Source of the DNA: Victivallales bacterium | GTDB lineage: Bacteria; Verrucomicrobiota; Lentisphaeria; Victivallales; Victivallaceae | NCBI GenBank assembly: GCA_030634125.1 | Contig: DAOWBJ010000001.1 | Location: forward strand, 1-27,709 | Direction: 5' to 3' | DNA: 27,709 nucleotides | Shown here: positions 21,180 to 27,693 of the stretch, piece by piece | Numbering within the stretch: the stretch's first letter is position 1 | How the letters are laid out: every line of letters starts with the position of its first letter | Position numbers and translations under genes: made by a program | Notes under the pieces: generated by a model | The model's input: the letters and a program-made list of their open reading frames with translations, nothing else | Databases searched by the model: none | What the model was told of the DNA's origin: nothing

Positions 21180-21750
21180 TGATAATGTTGATAAAATGTT
21201 GAAAAACGCGCGGGATGTTGATTTATCACCACGCAAGGCGAAGTCCACGCGCGGAGGTAGTGAAACCGTGAATGCAGGCGCGGAGTATGAACGTGACGTC
21301 GCCAGGCGTCTAACAGAAGCGTTTAATCATGACTTTTCGCGCCGGGTGCGTAAATATAAAGGTGATCACGACCTGGAAACCCCGTATGAATTCCCGTTCA
21401 TCATCGAGGTCAAAGTAATGGCTTCTATAGACATTTATTCCGCTGTCGCTAACATCCAGAGAGAAAAAAAGAATAAAACGGGTAAGAAGACAGAAGTTAC
21501 CACGCAATTGATGAAATGGTGGCTTCAAGCTGTGAATCAGTGCAATAGAGTTTCAACAAAGCGCGGGATCATTAAATATCCGCTGTTAATCTGGAAACAG
21601 AAGGGTAAACAGTGGCTGGTTTCCGCGCCCATACCTTTTATGAGCTTTGTCGGACAATTCGCGGTCCTGCATCATTATGGCTTCGGTATTATGACATTAA
21701 AACGGTTTACTGAAATAAATTACGAAACAATCATCAATTACAAGGAATAA
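21169..21750 (+). CDS. PD-(D/E)XK nuclease, Holliday-junction-resolvase-like
   Basis: A 193-residue protein. The motif order fits a PD-(D/E)XK nuclease: an N-terminal helix with Glu (GAEYERDVARRL, 37-48), then GDHD (65-68) and FIIEVKV (77-83), where D66 or D68, E80 and K82 would be catalytic. The region from 95 to 118 contains basic and Gln residues (REKKNKTGKKTEVTTQLMKW) that could bind DNA. Phage proteins with this outline are often Holliday-junction resolvases or related endonucleases used in DNA packaging and recombination. No substrate is shown here. It begins inside the end of the preceding gene. The C-terminal part is strand-rich and aromatic. Confidence 0.7.
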   Translation: MQNNDNVDKMLKNARDVDLSPRKAKSTRGGSETVNAGAEYERDVARRLTEAFNHDFSRRVRKYKGDHDLETPYEFPFIIEVKVMASIDIYSAVANIQREKKNKTGKKTEVTTQLMKWWLQAVNQCNRVSTKRGIIKYPLLIWKQKGKQWLVSAPIPFMSFVGQFAVLHHYGFGIMTLKRFTEINYETIINYKE

Positions 21751-21753
21751 AGG

Positions 21754-21954
21754 ATGAAAGCAGCGGGAAAGTGGGGAAATAATATAAAAATAGATGAATG
21801 GTGCGAACTTTCAAAGTATCAACAGGATAAATTAATATTTTCATCTATGGAATACATTTGCACTGGTCACTACGAAAGCTTCGTGCCGCTATTGAGCGCA
21901 CAATTCGAAAAAGAATATGAAAAGTTAAAAATAAAATACCAGGGAAATAAATGA
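21754..21954 (+). CDS. Hypothetical small protein (66 aa)
   Basis: A 66-residue, mainly helical protein (MKAAGKWGNNIKIDEWCELS...) that overlaps the next gene at its stop by 4 bases (ATGA). The central YICTGHYESFVPLL stretch looks like a small structured core; the C-terminal helix is Lys/Glu-rich. No cofactor motif is seen. Confidence 0.6.
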   Translation: MKAAGKWGNNIKIDEWCELSKYQQDKLIFSSMEYICTGHYESFVPLLSAQFEKEYEKLKIKYQGNK

Positions 21955-22277
21955 TAATTCAGAAGGCAAAATGTAGCGCAGAGTCCGGGAAAATAAAATT
22001 CGAGGCTTTAGAATCGCGTCCGAGACAGGGACAGCGTGACCCGACAGGATTTTCAATACATAAATCTTTTATCGGTGGTATGTGGAAGTTCGAGGAAACT
22101 TTTAAGGAAAATAATAATGAAATCACACTGTTTATGATCGTTTTGTTGTATAAAACCGGTGGAACCGACCCTCTATTATTTGAGTATCGAGAACATCGGG
22201 ACCAGGTGTATGATTTTATTGATTCACATACCAACGAAGAAGAATATTCACAATCCGATACCCTTGATATAAATTAG
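21951..22277 (+). CDS. Hypothetical alpha/beta protein (108 aa)
   Basis: A 108-residue protein starting at ATG 21951 (overlapping ATGA). It has strands around ITLFMIVLLYKTGG (58-71) and an acidic C-terminus. The N-terminal part is basic and polar (RPRQGQRDPTGFSIHKSF). It lies between two nuclease-like genes, so a role in DNA metabolism is possible but not shown. Confidence 0.6.
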   Translation: MIIQKAKCSAESGKIKFEALESRPRQGQRDPTGFSIHKSFIGGMWKFEETFKENNNEITLFMIVLLYKTGGTDPLLFEYREHRDQVYDFIDSHTNEEEYSQSDTLDIN

Positions 22278-22284
22278 GTGAAAA

Positions 22285-23094
22285 ATGCTCGCAGCTGACA
22301 TTATAATCGCGCTAAAGAAAAAGCACAACGGTCATAAATGGCGGAATTTCACTGAATTCAGAGAAACCACCGGTTACCTGGGAAAAGGTGCTAATATAAT
22401 AGATTTCCTGGCATTCGGTGTTTATAACTCAGCTGGCGCGGATAAGGTCGTGGCATACGAAATAAAGCAGGTTAAAAGTGATTTTCGCAAAGATGTTAAC
22501 GATTTCAAGACAAAACAGAGGATAGCATTAGAAATATCTAACGAATTTTATTATATTTGTCCACACGGCATCATTTCTATGGACGAAGTACCGGAAATCG
22601 CTGGATTAGCTTACGTTACAGCGACAAAACGCATTAAAATCATAAAACAAGCGCAATATCGCGAATTACAAGGAATACCTTATTACGTGGTAAAGAACTT
22701 ATTATTACAAGCGGTTGAACAGGAACATTTGTCAGATATTCCCATCAAATACATCGGTCAGGAATTAACTCAGAAAGATTTCATGGAATTGGTTAAAAAA
22801 GAAGCAGCTAAAACAAACGAATATAGAATAGAAAGCGAAGCGGAAAAAATACATGAAAAACTAGTTAAAGAAAGAGACGAAGCGGCAGGAATGTTACATG
22901 ATATACACCGGGAAGCAAAATGCACTTGGCATTACGGAAATAGTCATCTAACACCAAAAGAAAAGCACGAAAAAAGCGTCGCAACTATGAAACATGCAAA
23001 CAGCATCACAGAAGCGATTGAAGAAATATCTAAAAAAGCGTTGGAAATATTAGACGCGTCGAAATCACTGACAGAACTAAGCAAAAAACCTTAA
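22285..23094 (+). CDS. MmcB-like protein with PD-(D/E)XK nuclease-like domain
   Basis: A 269-residue protein. The N-terminal 140 residues match the MmcB-type family of predicted PD-(D/E)XK DNA-repair proteins: FTEFRETTGYLGKGANIIDF (22-41), AYEIKQVKSDFRKDVNDFKT (57-76), EISNEFYYICPHGIISMDEV (83-102) and then EIAGLAYVTATKRIKIIKQA. D40, E59 and K61 are in the places of the catalytic residues. The second half (about 160-269) is a long charged helical tail with HDIHREAKCTWHYGN (204-218), absent from typical short members. It probably acts on nucleic acid, but whether it is an active nuclease needs testing. RBS: GGTGAAAA before ATG 22285, rather weak. Confidence 0.7.
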   Translation: MLAADIIIALKKKHNGHKWRNFTEFRETTGYLGKGANIIDFLAFGVYNSAGADKVVAYEIKQVKSDFRKDVNDFKTKQRIALEISNEFYYICPHGIISMDEVPEIAGLAYVTATKRIKIIKQAQYRELQGIPYYVVKNLLLQAVEQEHLSDIPIKYIGQELTQKDFMELVKKEAAKTNEYRIESEAEKIHEKLVKERDEAAGMLHDIHREAKCTWHYGNSHLTPKEKHEKSVATMKHANSITEAIEEISKKALEILDASKSLTELSKKP

Positions 23095-23107
23095 TTAAGG
23101 AGGATTT

Positions 23108-23373
23108 GTGAGATTGAAAACAAAGTTGAAGAAGTATTACGCGGAGTTTACAAGCTAACGATTTTTAATGAAAATGCACCAGTTGTTGACGGTTAATGCC
23201 CCCGTTTTGAAACACTTGTTGAATTAATCTTAGACTCAGGATTATATGAAATAATCATCGGAATTGATAATTATGGCAGCATTTATATATCTGACATAAA
23301 AAACGCACATGAACAAATCGAAAAAGTATTAAAAAAGCATTTTAATAAAGTATTTACCCGAATCATTAATTAA
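23108..23373 (+). pseudogene. Broken gene: frame offset at start plus an in-frame TAA
   Basis: A good ribosome site (AAGGAGG) precedes GTG 23108, but that frame ends after 16 codons. From 23113 another frame reads IENKVEEVLRGVYKLTIFNE, continues to a TAA at 23194-23196, then carries on as CPRFETLVELILDSGLYEII through about 58 codons to TAA 23371-23373. The two parts together look like one small alpha/beta protein of about 85 residues, but the second part has no usable start. The gene has therefore lost at least two features, or the sequence contains errors, or the stop is recoded. No recoding signal is visible. Confidence 0.55.
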
Positions 23374-23382
23374 GGAGGAATT

Positions 23383-24042
23383 ATGAGTGAATTGGTATCA
23401 ATTGATTTACATCAATGCTTTTACATCCCTTACGGGCTTAAAAAGCGGATTAAGAAGACGAATTTCGATTTGCAGGATGTTTTGTATGACGCCTTATCGG
23501 AATCTGATCTCAAGAAAAACATTAGAGGCGAGTTCGACAAAACTGAGTTATCGCCCGAAGAAATGAAACGCAGGAACAAATTGGCGATGCGCATCGAAAT
23601 CCGGTATGACACCGACCGCGAGATAGAATTTACGCTAAAAGAAGTGAAAATGTTGTGCAAATTGTTGACGAAACCCTTGACACGTGATTTCGTACCGCTT
23701 GTTATCGCTCAGGCAATCGCTTATGTCGAAGGCACATACGACGAATCACTTTATTTCCGCGATAAGTACGCAAAACAACCGGAAGCTACACACAAAGTAC
23801 TTTCTCAAGAAAAAATCACTGAAATCATCTCGAACCTGTCAATGATAGGGATGACACCAGCTGATATAATCCGCGCGATAATTTATGAAAACGACTCGGA
23901 ATTAAAGGAAACACCCGGCAAAATCACAGCGGAATTCATTGATATCATCGAACCGGACGAAGAATTAGAAACAATCGAACTTCTGGACGAAAATGACTCA
24001 GAAGATGAAAATGAGAATGAAAAACCAAAGGAAGTAGGCTAA
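23383..24042 (+). CDS. Hypothetical acidic-tailed protein (219 aa)
   Basis: A 219-residue protein. The first 120 residues are alpha/beta and charged, with MRIEIRYDTDREIEFTLKEV (69-88) and a helical LVIAQAIAYVEG segment. Residues 145-173 are helical (EKITEIISNLSMIGMTPADI). The C-terminus from about 180 is strongly acidic (ELLDENDSEDENENEK). AAGGAGG lies 6 nt before the ATG. Acidic tails often contact DNA-binding proteins or mimic DNA, but no function can be assigned. It overlaps none of its neighbours and sits 3 bases before the Tad2-like gene. Confidence 0.65.
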   Translation: MSELVSIDLHQCFYIPYGLKKRIKKTNFDLQDVLYDALSESDLKKNIRGEFDKTELSPEEMKRRNKLAMRIEIRYDTDREIEFTLKEVKMLCKLLTKPLTRDFVPLVIAQAIAYVEGTYDESLYFRDKYAKQPEATHKVLSQEKITEIISNLSMIGMTPADIIRAIIYENDSELKETPGKITAEFIDIIEPDEELETIELLDENDSEDENENEKPKEVG

Positions 24043-24045
24043 ATC

Positions 24046-24402
24046 ATGGATTATTCTCCAGCATTGATTAAATTAAAAAAAGGATGCTTCATCGCTCGCA
24101 AGAATTGGGGAAAGGGGACATTTATCTATCTTGTTGAAGGTTCTTATATAAAAAGGTCCATTTTACGCAATGAAGCCGCGACCGCCGACGATTATTATCT
24201 TAAAATGATGAAATTAAGAGGTATTCCGACACACATTAGTATCAATTCTCATATTGATATGCACACTTCAGACGATAGTATTATTGTTGGTTGGGTTGCA
24301 TCACAAGCTGATACGTTGGCGAACAATTGGTATGTTCTCTACGAACCTGAGGAAACTAATACAACGCTTGATAATTTCACCGGTATTTGTGATCCTGCAT
24401 AA
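24046..24402 (+). CDS. Tad2/DUF2829-like anti-Thoeris protein
   Basis: A 118-residue protein. ALIKLKKGCFIARKNWGKG (6-24), IYLVEGSYIK (27-36) and then HIDMHTSDDSIIVGWVASQA with DTLANNWYV (69-97) reproduce the DUF2829 pattern 'EAL..LK.GK.VAR.GW', 'H.DM.TADGS...W.ASQ.D.LAeDW'. Tad2 proteins of this family bind and sequester the cyclic ADP-ribose-type signal of Thoeris defence, thereby stopping its effector. Residues of the ASQ.D.L..W segment lie in the conserved core. It is somewhat longer than typical because of a loop around residues 42-62. The family match is firm; anti-Thoeris activity is inferred from family. Confidence 0.75.
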   Translation: MDYSPALIKLKKGCFIARKNWGKGTFIYLVEGSYIKRSILRNEAATADDYYLKMMKLRGIPTHISINSHIDMHTSDDSIIVGWVASQADTLANNWYVLYEPEETNTTLDNFTGICDPA

Positions 24403-24405
24403 AAG

Positions 24406-24457
24406 TCTCTCCTCCGAGAGAAAAGGGTAAAGGGAAGGTGGTTTCGATCATCTTCCC
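24406..24457 (+). other. Two adjacent RNA hairpins between the Tad2-like and zinc-protein genes
   Basis: Hairpin 1: TCTCTC (24406-24411), loop CTCC, GAGAGA (24416-24421). Hairpin 2: GGGAAGGTGG (24432-24441), 6-base loop, TCATCTTCCC (24448-24457), 10 pairs including two G-U. The second is followed by GATTTTAG rather than a run of T, so it is a poor terminator. It may protect RNA or partly attenuate transcription before the next gene. Confidence 0.5.
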
Positions 24458-24474
24458 GATTTTAGAGAGGAATT

Positions 24475-24723
24475 ATGATGGAAATCTCAACAAATGCGGT
24501 GATTTGCAGGTATTGCAAAAAATGTGATACAACACTTTCAATATTCAACAGGGTATCACAGCATTTCGGACATTATTATGTTTGCAGACGGTGTTTATAT
24601 CGGGAAATTGACAGACTTTCCATTGAATTTATTAACACAATACCTGACGCAAAAATACGCGATAAATTACTAAAATTAAAGCGAGGATTAAATGATAATG
24701 CCAACAACGAGCAGACAAATTAA
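24475..24723 (+). CDS. Zinc-ribbon-like protein (82 aa)
   Basis: An 82-residue protein with a clear zinc-binding pattern: CRYCKKC (residues 11-17) and CRRC (37-40), i.e. two Cys-x2-Cys knuckles separated by about 20 residues. The remainder is a helical tail. AGAGGA precedes the two adjacent start ATGs. It probably binds nucleic acid or serves as a regulator. It overlaps the next gene by 32 bases, in another frame. Confidence 0.7.
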   Translation: MMEISTNAVICRYCKKCDTTLSIFNRVSQHFGHYYVCRRCLYREIDRLSIEFINTIPDAKIRDKLLKLKRGLNDNANNEQTN

Positions 24724-24931
24724 TAAAACCATGCAGCATGTCATTTCAATGGCGAAGGAGTTTCATAATTCAGCTGACGCCAAGCCCATGCAGAAATATT
24801 TCGTTGTTTGTCATCAAGAATTAGCTGGAAAGATAAATGGGATTGAAAATCATTGTAAAATGATCGCTGAAGTATCGATCGATGAAAAAATTGACGATCC
24901 TAAAATATTTTACGTTTACATGAGCGAATAA
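24692..24931 (+). CDS. Hypothetical protein (79 aa)
   Basis: A 79-residue protein from ATG 24692, with GAGG 5 nt upstream inside the end of the zinc-ribbon gene. A helical first part (INKTMQHVISMAKEFHNSAD) is followed by a strand-rich centre (YFVVCHQELAGKINGI) and a helix/strand end (IFYVYMSE). Its stop is directly followed by the next ATG. No family is recognised. Confidence 0.6.
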   Translation: MIMPTTSRQINKTMQHVISMAKEFHNSADAKPMQKYFVVCHQELAGKINGIENHCKMIAEVSIDEKIDDPKIFYVYMSE

Positions 24932-25345
24932 ATGGGCAAAATAGTAACGACGATAATAACCTGGCAGTCTAAGGAAATATTATTGCTTCCGAAGTCGCCA
25001 ATTCCCTGGTTTACTATTCAGGTTACAAGGACGCCGGTCAGGCACCGGAAATATAAAACTGGTGCATGGTTACCAATCTTAGGCAATCATCCTCGCGCAA
25101 TTATAGGCACTCCTGCGGGCGATTCAGAGTATTCCGACTATTTAACACGAATTAGTTCAAAACGAGCGTTCAAGGCAGCTTTTGAGATGCTGCGCAGGGA
25201 TCAATGGGTGTGTTTGATATGTTTCTGCGCTGAATATGAAAAATGTCATCGTCGCGTACTATTAAATTGGTTGGTCGAGAATTATCCGGAAGATTTCAGG
25301 AAATATGAATCATTCGCACTTATCGAGAAAGTTTACAAGAAATGA
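24932..25345 (+). CDS. DUF488-family protein
   Basis: A 137-residue protein. The C-terminal half has CLICFCAEYEKCHRRVLLNW (94-113), the hallmark of DUF488: a strand ending in C..C followed by CHR. DUF488 proteins occur widely in bacteria and phages, have conserved Cys and His residues, and have no agreed biochemical role. An N-terminal strand pattern (VTTIITWQSKEILLL) and a central basic part complete a typical length. The ATG directly follows the upstream stop. It lies next to zinc-ribbon genes and the Gp37/Gp68 gene, which suggests a set of Cys-rich proteins with related chemistry. Confidence 0.7.
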   Translation: MGKIVTTIITWQSKEILLLPKSPIPWFTIQVTRTPVRHRKYKTGAWLPILGNHPRAIIGTPAGDSEYSDYLTRISSKRAFKAAFEMLRRDQWVCLICFCAEYEKCHRRVLLNWLVENYPEDFRKYESFALIEKVYKK

Positions 25346-25365
25346 CGAAAGGAAAGCGAGGAAAA

Positions 25366-25650
25366 ATGAGTGAAAATAATTACAACGAAGTATTCTTTAT
25401 GAATGTTGACGACATAGACGAAGAATACTACGAAAAAGTAGAAGAAGTAACAACGAGATTTGAGATTGGAGATGAGATAAAATTTATACGTTATGACGAC
25501 AAAGGACAAGAAAAACACTACGCACTTTGTAAAGTAGTAGAAAAACCAAAAGATAGCGCACAGCACGTTATAACAATTGGTTTAGCTTTTAACCATTATC
25601 AAACGTATGTTTCTATCAAAATACTCGAAACAATAAATAACGAAGGGTAA
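25366..25650 (+). CDS. Hypothetical acidic protein (94 aa)
   Basis: I chose ATG 25366, with GAGG 4 nt upstream; an in-frame ATG at 25342 overlapping the previous stop would add eight basic residues. The protein is acidic (NVDDIDEEYYEKVEEVTTRF) with a small beta core (FEIGDEIKFIRYDDKGQEKH, ALCKVVEKP). The 'GDEIKF.......Y..CKVVE' outline resembles small SH3-like beta domains. The function is unknown. Confidence 0.6.
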   Translation: MSENNYNEVFFMNVDDIDEEYYEKVEEVTTRFEIGDEIKFIRYDDKGQEKHYALCKVVEKPKDSAQHVITIGLAFNHYQTYVSIKILETINNEG

Positions 25651-25655
25651 ATTAA

Positions 25656-26432
25656 ATGGGACGTAATTCAGGAATACCTTGGACACAAGGGACATGGAAT
25701 CCTATATCGGGTTGTACTTTCGCATCGGAAGGTTGCCAAAATTGCTATGCAAAGCGCGACCACAATAAAAGATATAACGCTTATCAAGCAGGTAAGAAAT
25801 TACCCGAGTGTTATTCACAACCGTTCCATAATGTTAGGTATTTTCCTTCACGTTTTGCTTATATAACACCTAAACAAAAACCGCGCACATATTTTGTGTG
25901 CAGCACCGGCGATTTGTTCCACGAACACGTTAAATTCCAATGGACATACGAAATATTTGAAAAAATGCAAGAATGTCATCAACATACTTTCCTATTATTA
26001 ACAAAACGCCCCGGCGTAATGATAAAAGCATTAGAAAATGTTTATTACCATTTATTAGATGTAGGAAAATATGATCAGCAAAAAAGATATCTAAATAATG
26101 TGTGGTTAGGCGCGACAGTAGAATCACAAGAACAATTATATAGAATTGATGAATTGCTCAGTGTAAAAGCTGCAAAACATTTCATTTCGGTCGAACCGAT
26201 GTTGTCAGGCGTTTATATACCGGTAGAACAATTGCAGAAATTAGATTGGGTGATAATAGGCTGTGAATCAGGAAAATACAGGCGCGAATGTCACGATATA
26301 TGGGTAAAAAACCTAATTAAATTATGCACGGCTTTCGATATACCCGTATTCCTTAAACAGTTAGAAATAAATGGTAAAATAGTCAAAGAACCGGAAATAT
26401 CCGGTAAAAAGTATCTACAATTCCCTAAATAA
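25656..26432 (+). CDS. Phage Gp37/Gp68 family protein (DUF5131)
   Basis: A 258-residue protein close to the family's usual length. IPWTQGTWNPISGCTFASEG (7-26) with CQNCYAKR (27-34) is the signature 'TWNP..GC...S.GC..CYA', giving a conserved Cys set C20, C27 and C30. CSTGDLFHEHV, LLLTKRPG, VWLGATVE, KHFISVEPML and WVIIGCESGKYRR follow in the order expected for a TIM-barrel of the radical-SAM/SPL-like type. The family occurs in many phages and prophages and its reaction is unknown. GRNSG replaces the more usual start. It lies in a cluster of Cys-rich genes. It may be a DNA or RNA modification or repair enzyme; this is inference. Confidence 0.8.
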   Translation: MGRNSGIPWTQGTWNPISGCTFASEGCQNCYAKRDHNKRYNAYQAGKKLPECYSQPFHNVRYFPSRFAYITPKQKPRTYFVCSTGDLFHEHVKFQWTYEIFEKMQECHQHTFLLLTKRPGVMIKALENVYYHLLDVGKYDQQKRYLNNVWLGATVESQEQLYRIDELLSVKAAKHFISVEPMLSGVYIPVEQLQKLDWVIIGCESGKYRRECHDIWVKNLIKLCTAFDIPVFLKQLEINGKIVKEPEISGKKYLQFPK

Positions 26433-26443
26433 AAGGAATGATT

Positions 26444-26737
26444 ATGCAATGTACACTATGTTTGCACGAACGGAATCTGTTTCCTCTCTGGATTACAAAA
26501 AAAGACGGTGAAAGTCGAACCCATGTTCGAATTTGTGATGTTTGCATGGAGCAAATGGAATTATGCCCGAAAGAATTAAAGGACGAATTCACTATCGAAA
26601 ACATGAACAAATTATTAATAAATGCAGTCAAAGACGATATAAAAATGAAAAACTACGCTAAAAATATCATCGGTTTGCATATTGGGTTAGAGAATCAGAC
26701 ACAAGACAGAAAATACGGGATAAAACGAGCATTATAA
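26444..26737 (+). CDS. Zinc-ribbon-like protein (97 aa)
   Basis: The start is ATG 26444, 6 nt after AAGGA; an ATG two codons earlier lies too close to the site. MQCTLCLHERNLFPLWITKK and then RICDVCMEQM give a CxxC (3-6) and CxxC (31-34) pair typical of a treble-clef or zinc ribbon. The rest is helical and basic. As the last gene of the operon, its stop overlaps the convergent minus-strand gene by 6 bp. Confidence 0.7.
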   Translation: MQCTLCLHERNLFPLWITKKDGESRTHVRICDVCMEQMELCPKELKDEFTIENMNKLLINAVKDDIKMKNYAKNIIGLHIGLENQTQDRKYGIKRAL

Positions 26738-27130
26738 TTTTAGAAACAGCGCATTTTTATAAATTCTACCTTGATTTCCAGACACATTAACGTTTATCAT
26801 GCACTTTTTACCAATAATACCGGATTTACCAGGATCAACTAAATAATCGGGAAGGATCTCCTGAACACCACAAAGCTTCAGGAAATTAAAGAATTTTAGA
26901 CACTCATTATCACCAGCTTCGATAAAATACATTTGTTGCAGCGAAATTGAGTAATCACCTATGTAAAAAGTTACACAAATGCATCTGCGCTGTTCATCGT
27001 AACAAATCTTTGTGATTTCCGCGGGATAGTCGCCCAACGGTAAATCAGAGTAAGAAAAGTAAGGATACCGCGCACCGTTTATGAATTGTGATATTAATTC
27101 ATTAATTGGTGTTACTTTTTCAGTTTTCAT
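26732..27130 (-). CDS. Putative single-strand DNA-binding protein (DUF669-like)
   Basis: A 132-residue protein. PLGDYPAEITKICYDEQRRC, then ICVTFYIGDYSISLQQMYFI, a helix ECLKFFNFLKLCGVQ and IIGKKCMINVNVSGNQGRIY reproduce the layout of phage DUF669-type or OB-fold single-strand-binding proteins ('G.Y.a.I', long strand pair, short helix, 'GK.c.v.v'). It has an unusual number of cysteines. It overlaps the preceding minus-strand gene by 4 bases (ATGA). Assignment is tentative. In phages such proteins assist replication or recombination. Confidence 0.4.
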   Translation of the reverse strand: MKTEKVTPINELISQFINGARYPYFSYSDLPLGDYPAEITKICYDEQRRCICVTFYIGDYSISLQQMYFIEAGDNECLKFFNFLKLCGVQEILPDYLVDPGKSGIIGKKCMINVNVSGNQGRIYKNALFLKL

Positions 27131-27618
27131 TCTTTCGTCCCTCCAATTTCAGTAGAAAAGTTATTCAAACGTTCTTTTCGGTAAGTTTCGAACTTATCTT
27201 GGTAATATTTAGCTTCTTCATCAAACTTTTTCAAGTTAGCATCATCAGGATGAATAATTAATGATTGAACAGCCCGCAAGTAGTCTAAGGTCGCAATTGA
27301 GAAAGATTTTTCAGAAGGCTTAAGATCCGTCGTGTTTTTACTATCAGATAAGAATTTTATTGCATCGAGCGGTTTTTTTGTGTCACGAATCACGCTGCTT
27401 AGGAGACGTGGAAAACTTTTCACCTTAGTGAGATCAACCAACTTACTTGTGTAAAGTTTCGAGAAATTCGAATCTTTCATCCAGTCTAAAAATATTTTGT
27501 TCGTCAATCCGTCGGTTTTCTCAATTGCAACGGTCAAGAATTCCGAATCATCAACATCGGAATTAAGAATCAAATTAACCAGACAATCCAAGAACTTGTC
27601 AAATAATGCGGCGTTCAT
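27127..27618 (-). CDS. Hypothetical helical protein (163 aa)
   Basis: A 163-residue, almost all-helical protein starting MNAALFDKFLDCLVNLILNS. AAGGAGG lies about 4 nt before ATG 27618. It is the first gene of a two-gene minus-strand operon with the SSB-like gene, so a role in DNA metabolism is possible. No recognised domain, membrane segment or metal motif. Confidence 0.65.
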   Translation of the reverse strand: MNAALFDKFLDCLVNLILNSDVDDSEFLTVAIEKTDGLTNKIFLDWMKDSNFSKLYTSKLVDLTKVKSFPRLLSSVIRDTKKPLDAIKFLSDSKNTTDLKPSEKSFSIATLDYLRAVQSLIIHPDDANLKKFDEEAKYYQDKFETYRKERLNNFSTEIGGTKE

Positions 27619-27635
27619 AAAACCTCCTTAAAATT

Positions 27636-27663
27636 ATGATAATGAATCCCGTGTAAAAGTCAA
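27636..27663 (-). promoter_or_regulatory. Probable promoter of the 27127-27618 operon
   Basis: On the minus strand TTGACT (27663-27658), a 16-nt spacer, then TATCAT (27641-27636). It is 18 bp upstream of the ATG. An operator-like copy lies about 20 bp further upstream. Confidence 0.5.
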
Positions 27664-27681
27664 GCGAACTGGCGGGAAAAA

Positions 27682-27693
27682 AACTTACTAACG
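27682..27693 (+). promoter_or_regulatory. Third copy of the operator-like sequence AACTTACTAACG
   Basis: Twelve bases identical to the start of the two 15-mers at 16912-16947. It lies upstream of the minus-strand promoter at 27636-27663, and possibly within a plus-strand promoter for a gene beyond the window edge. Confidence 0.55.

Noticed and set aside
24432..24465. Rho-independent terminator
   Set aside because: The stem is good, but it is followed by GATTTTAGAG instead of a run of T, and the operon appears to continue.
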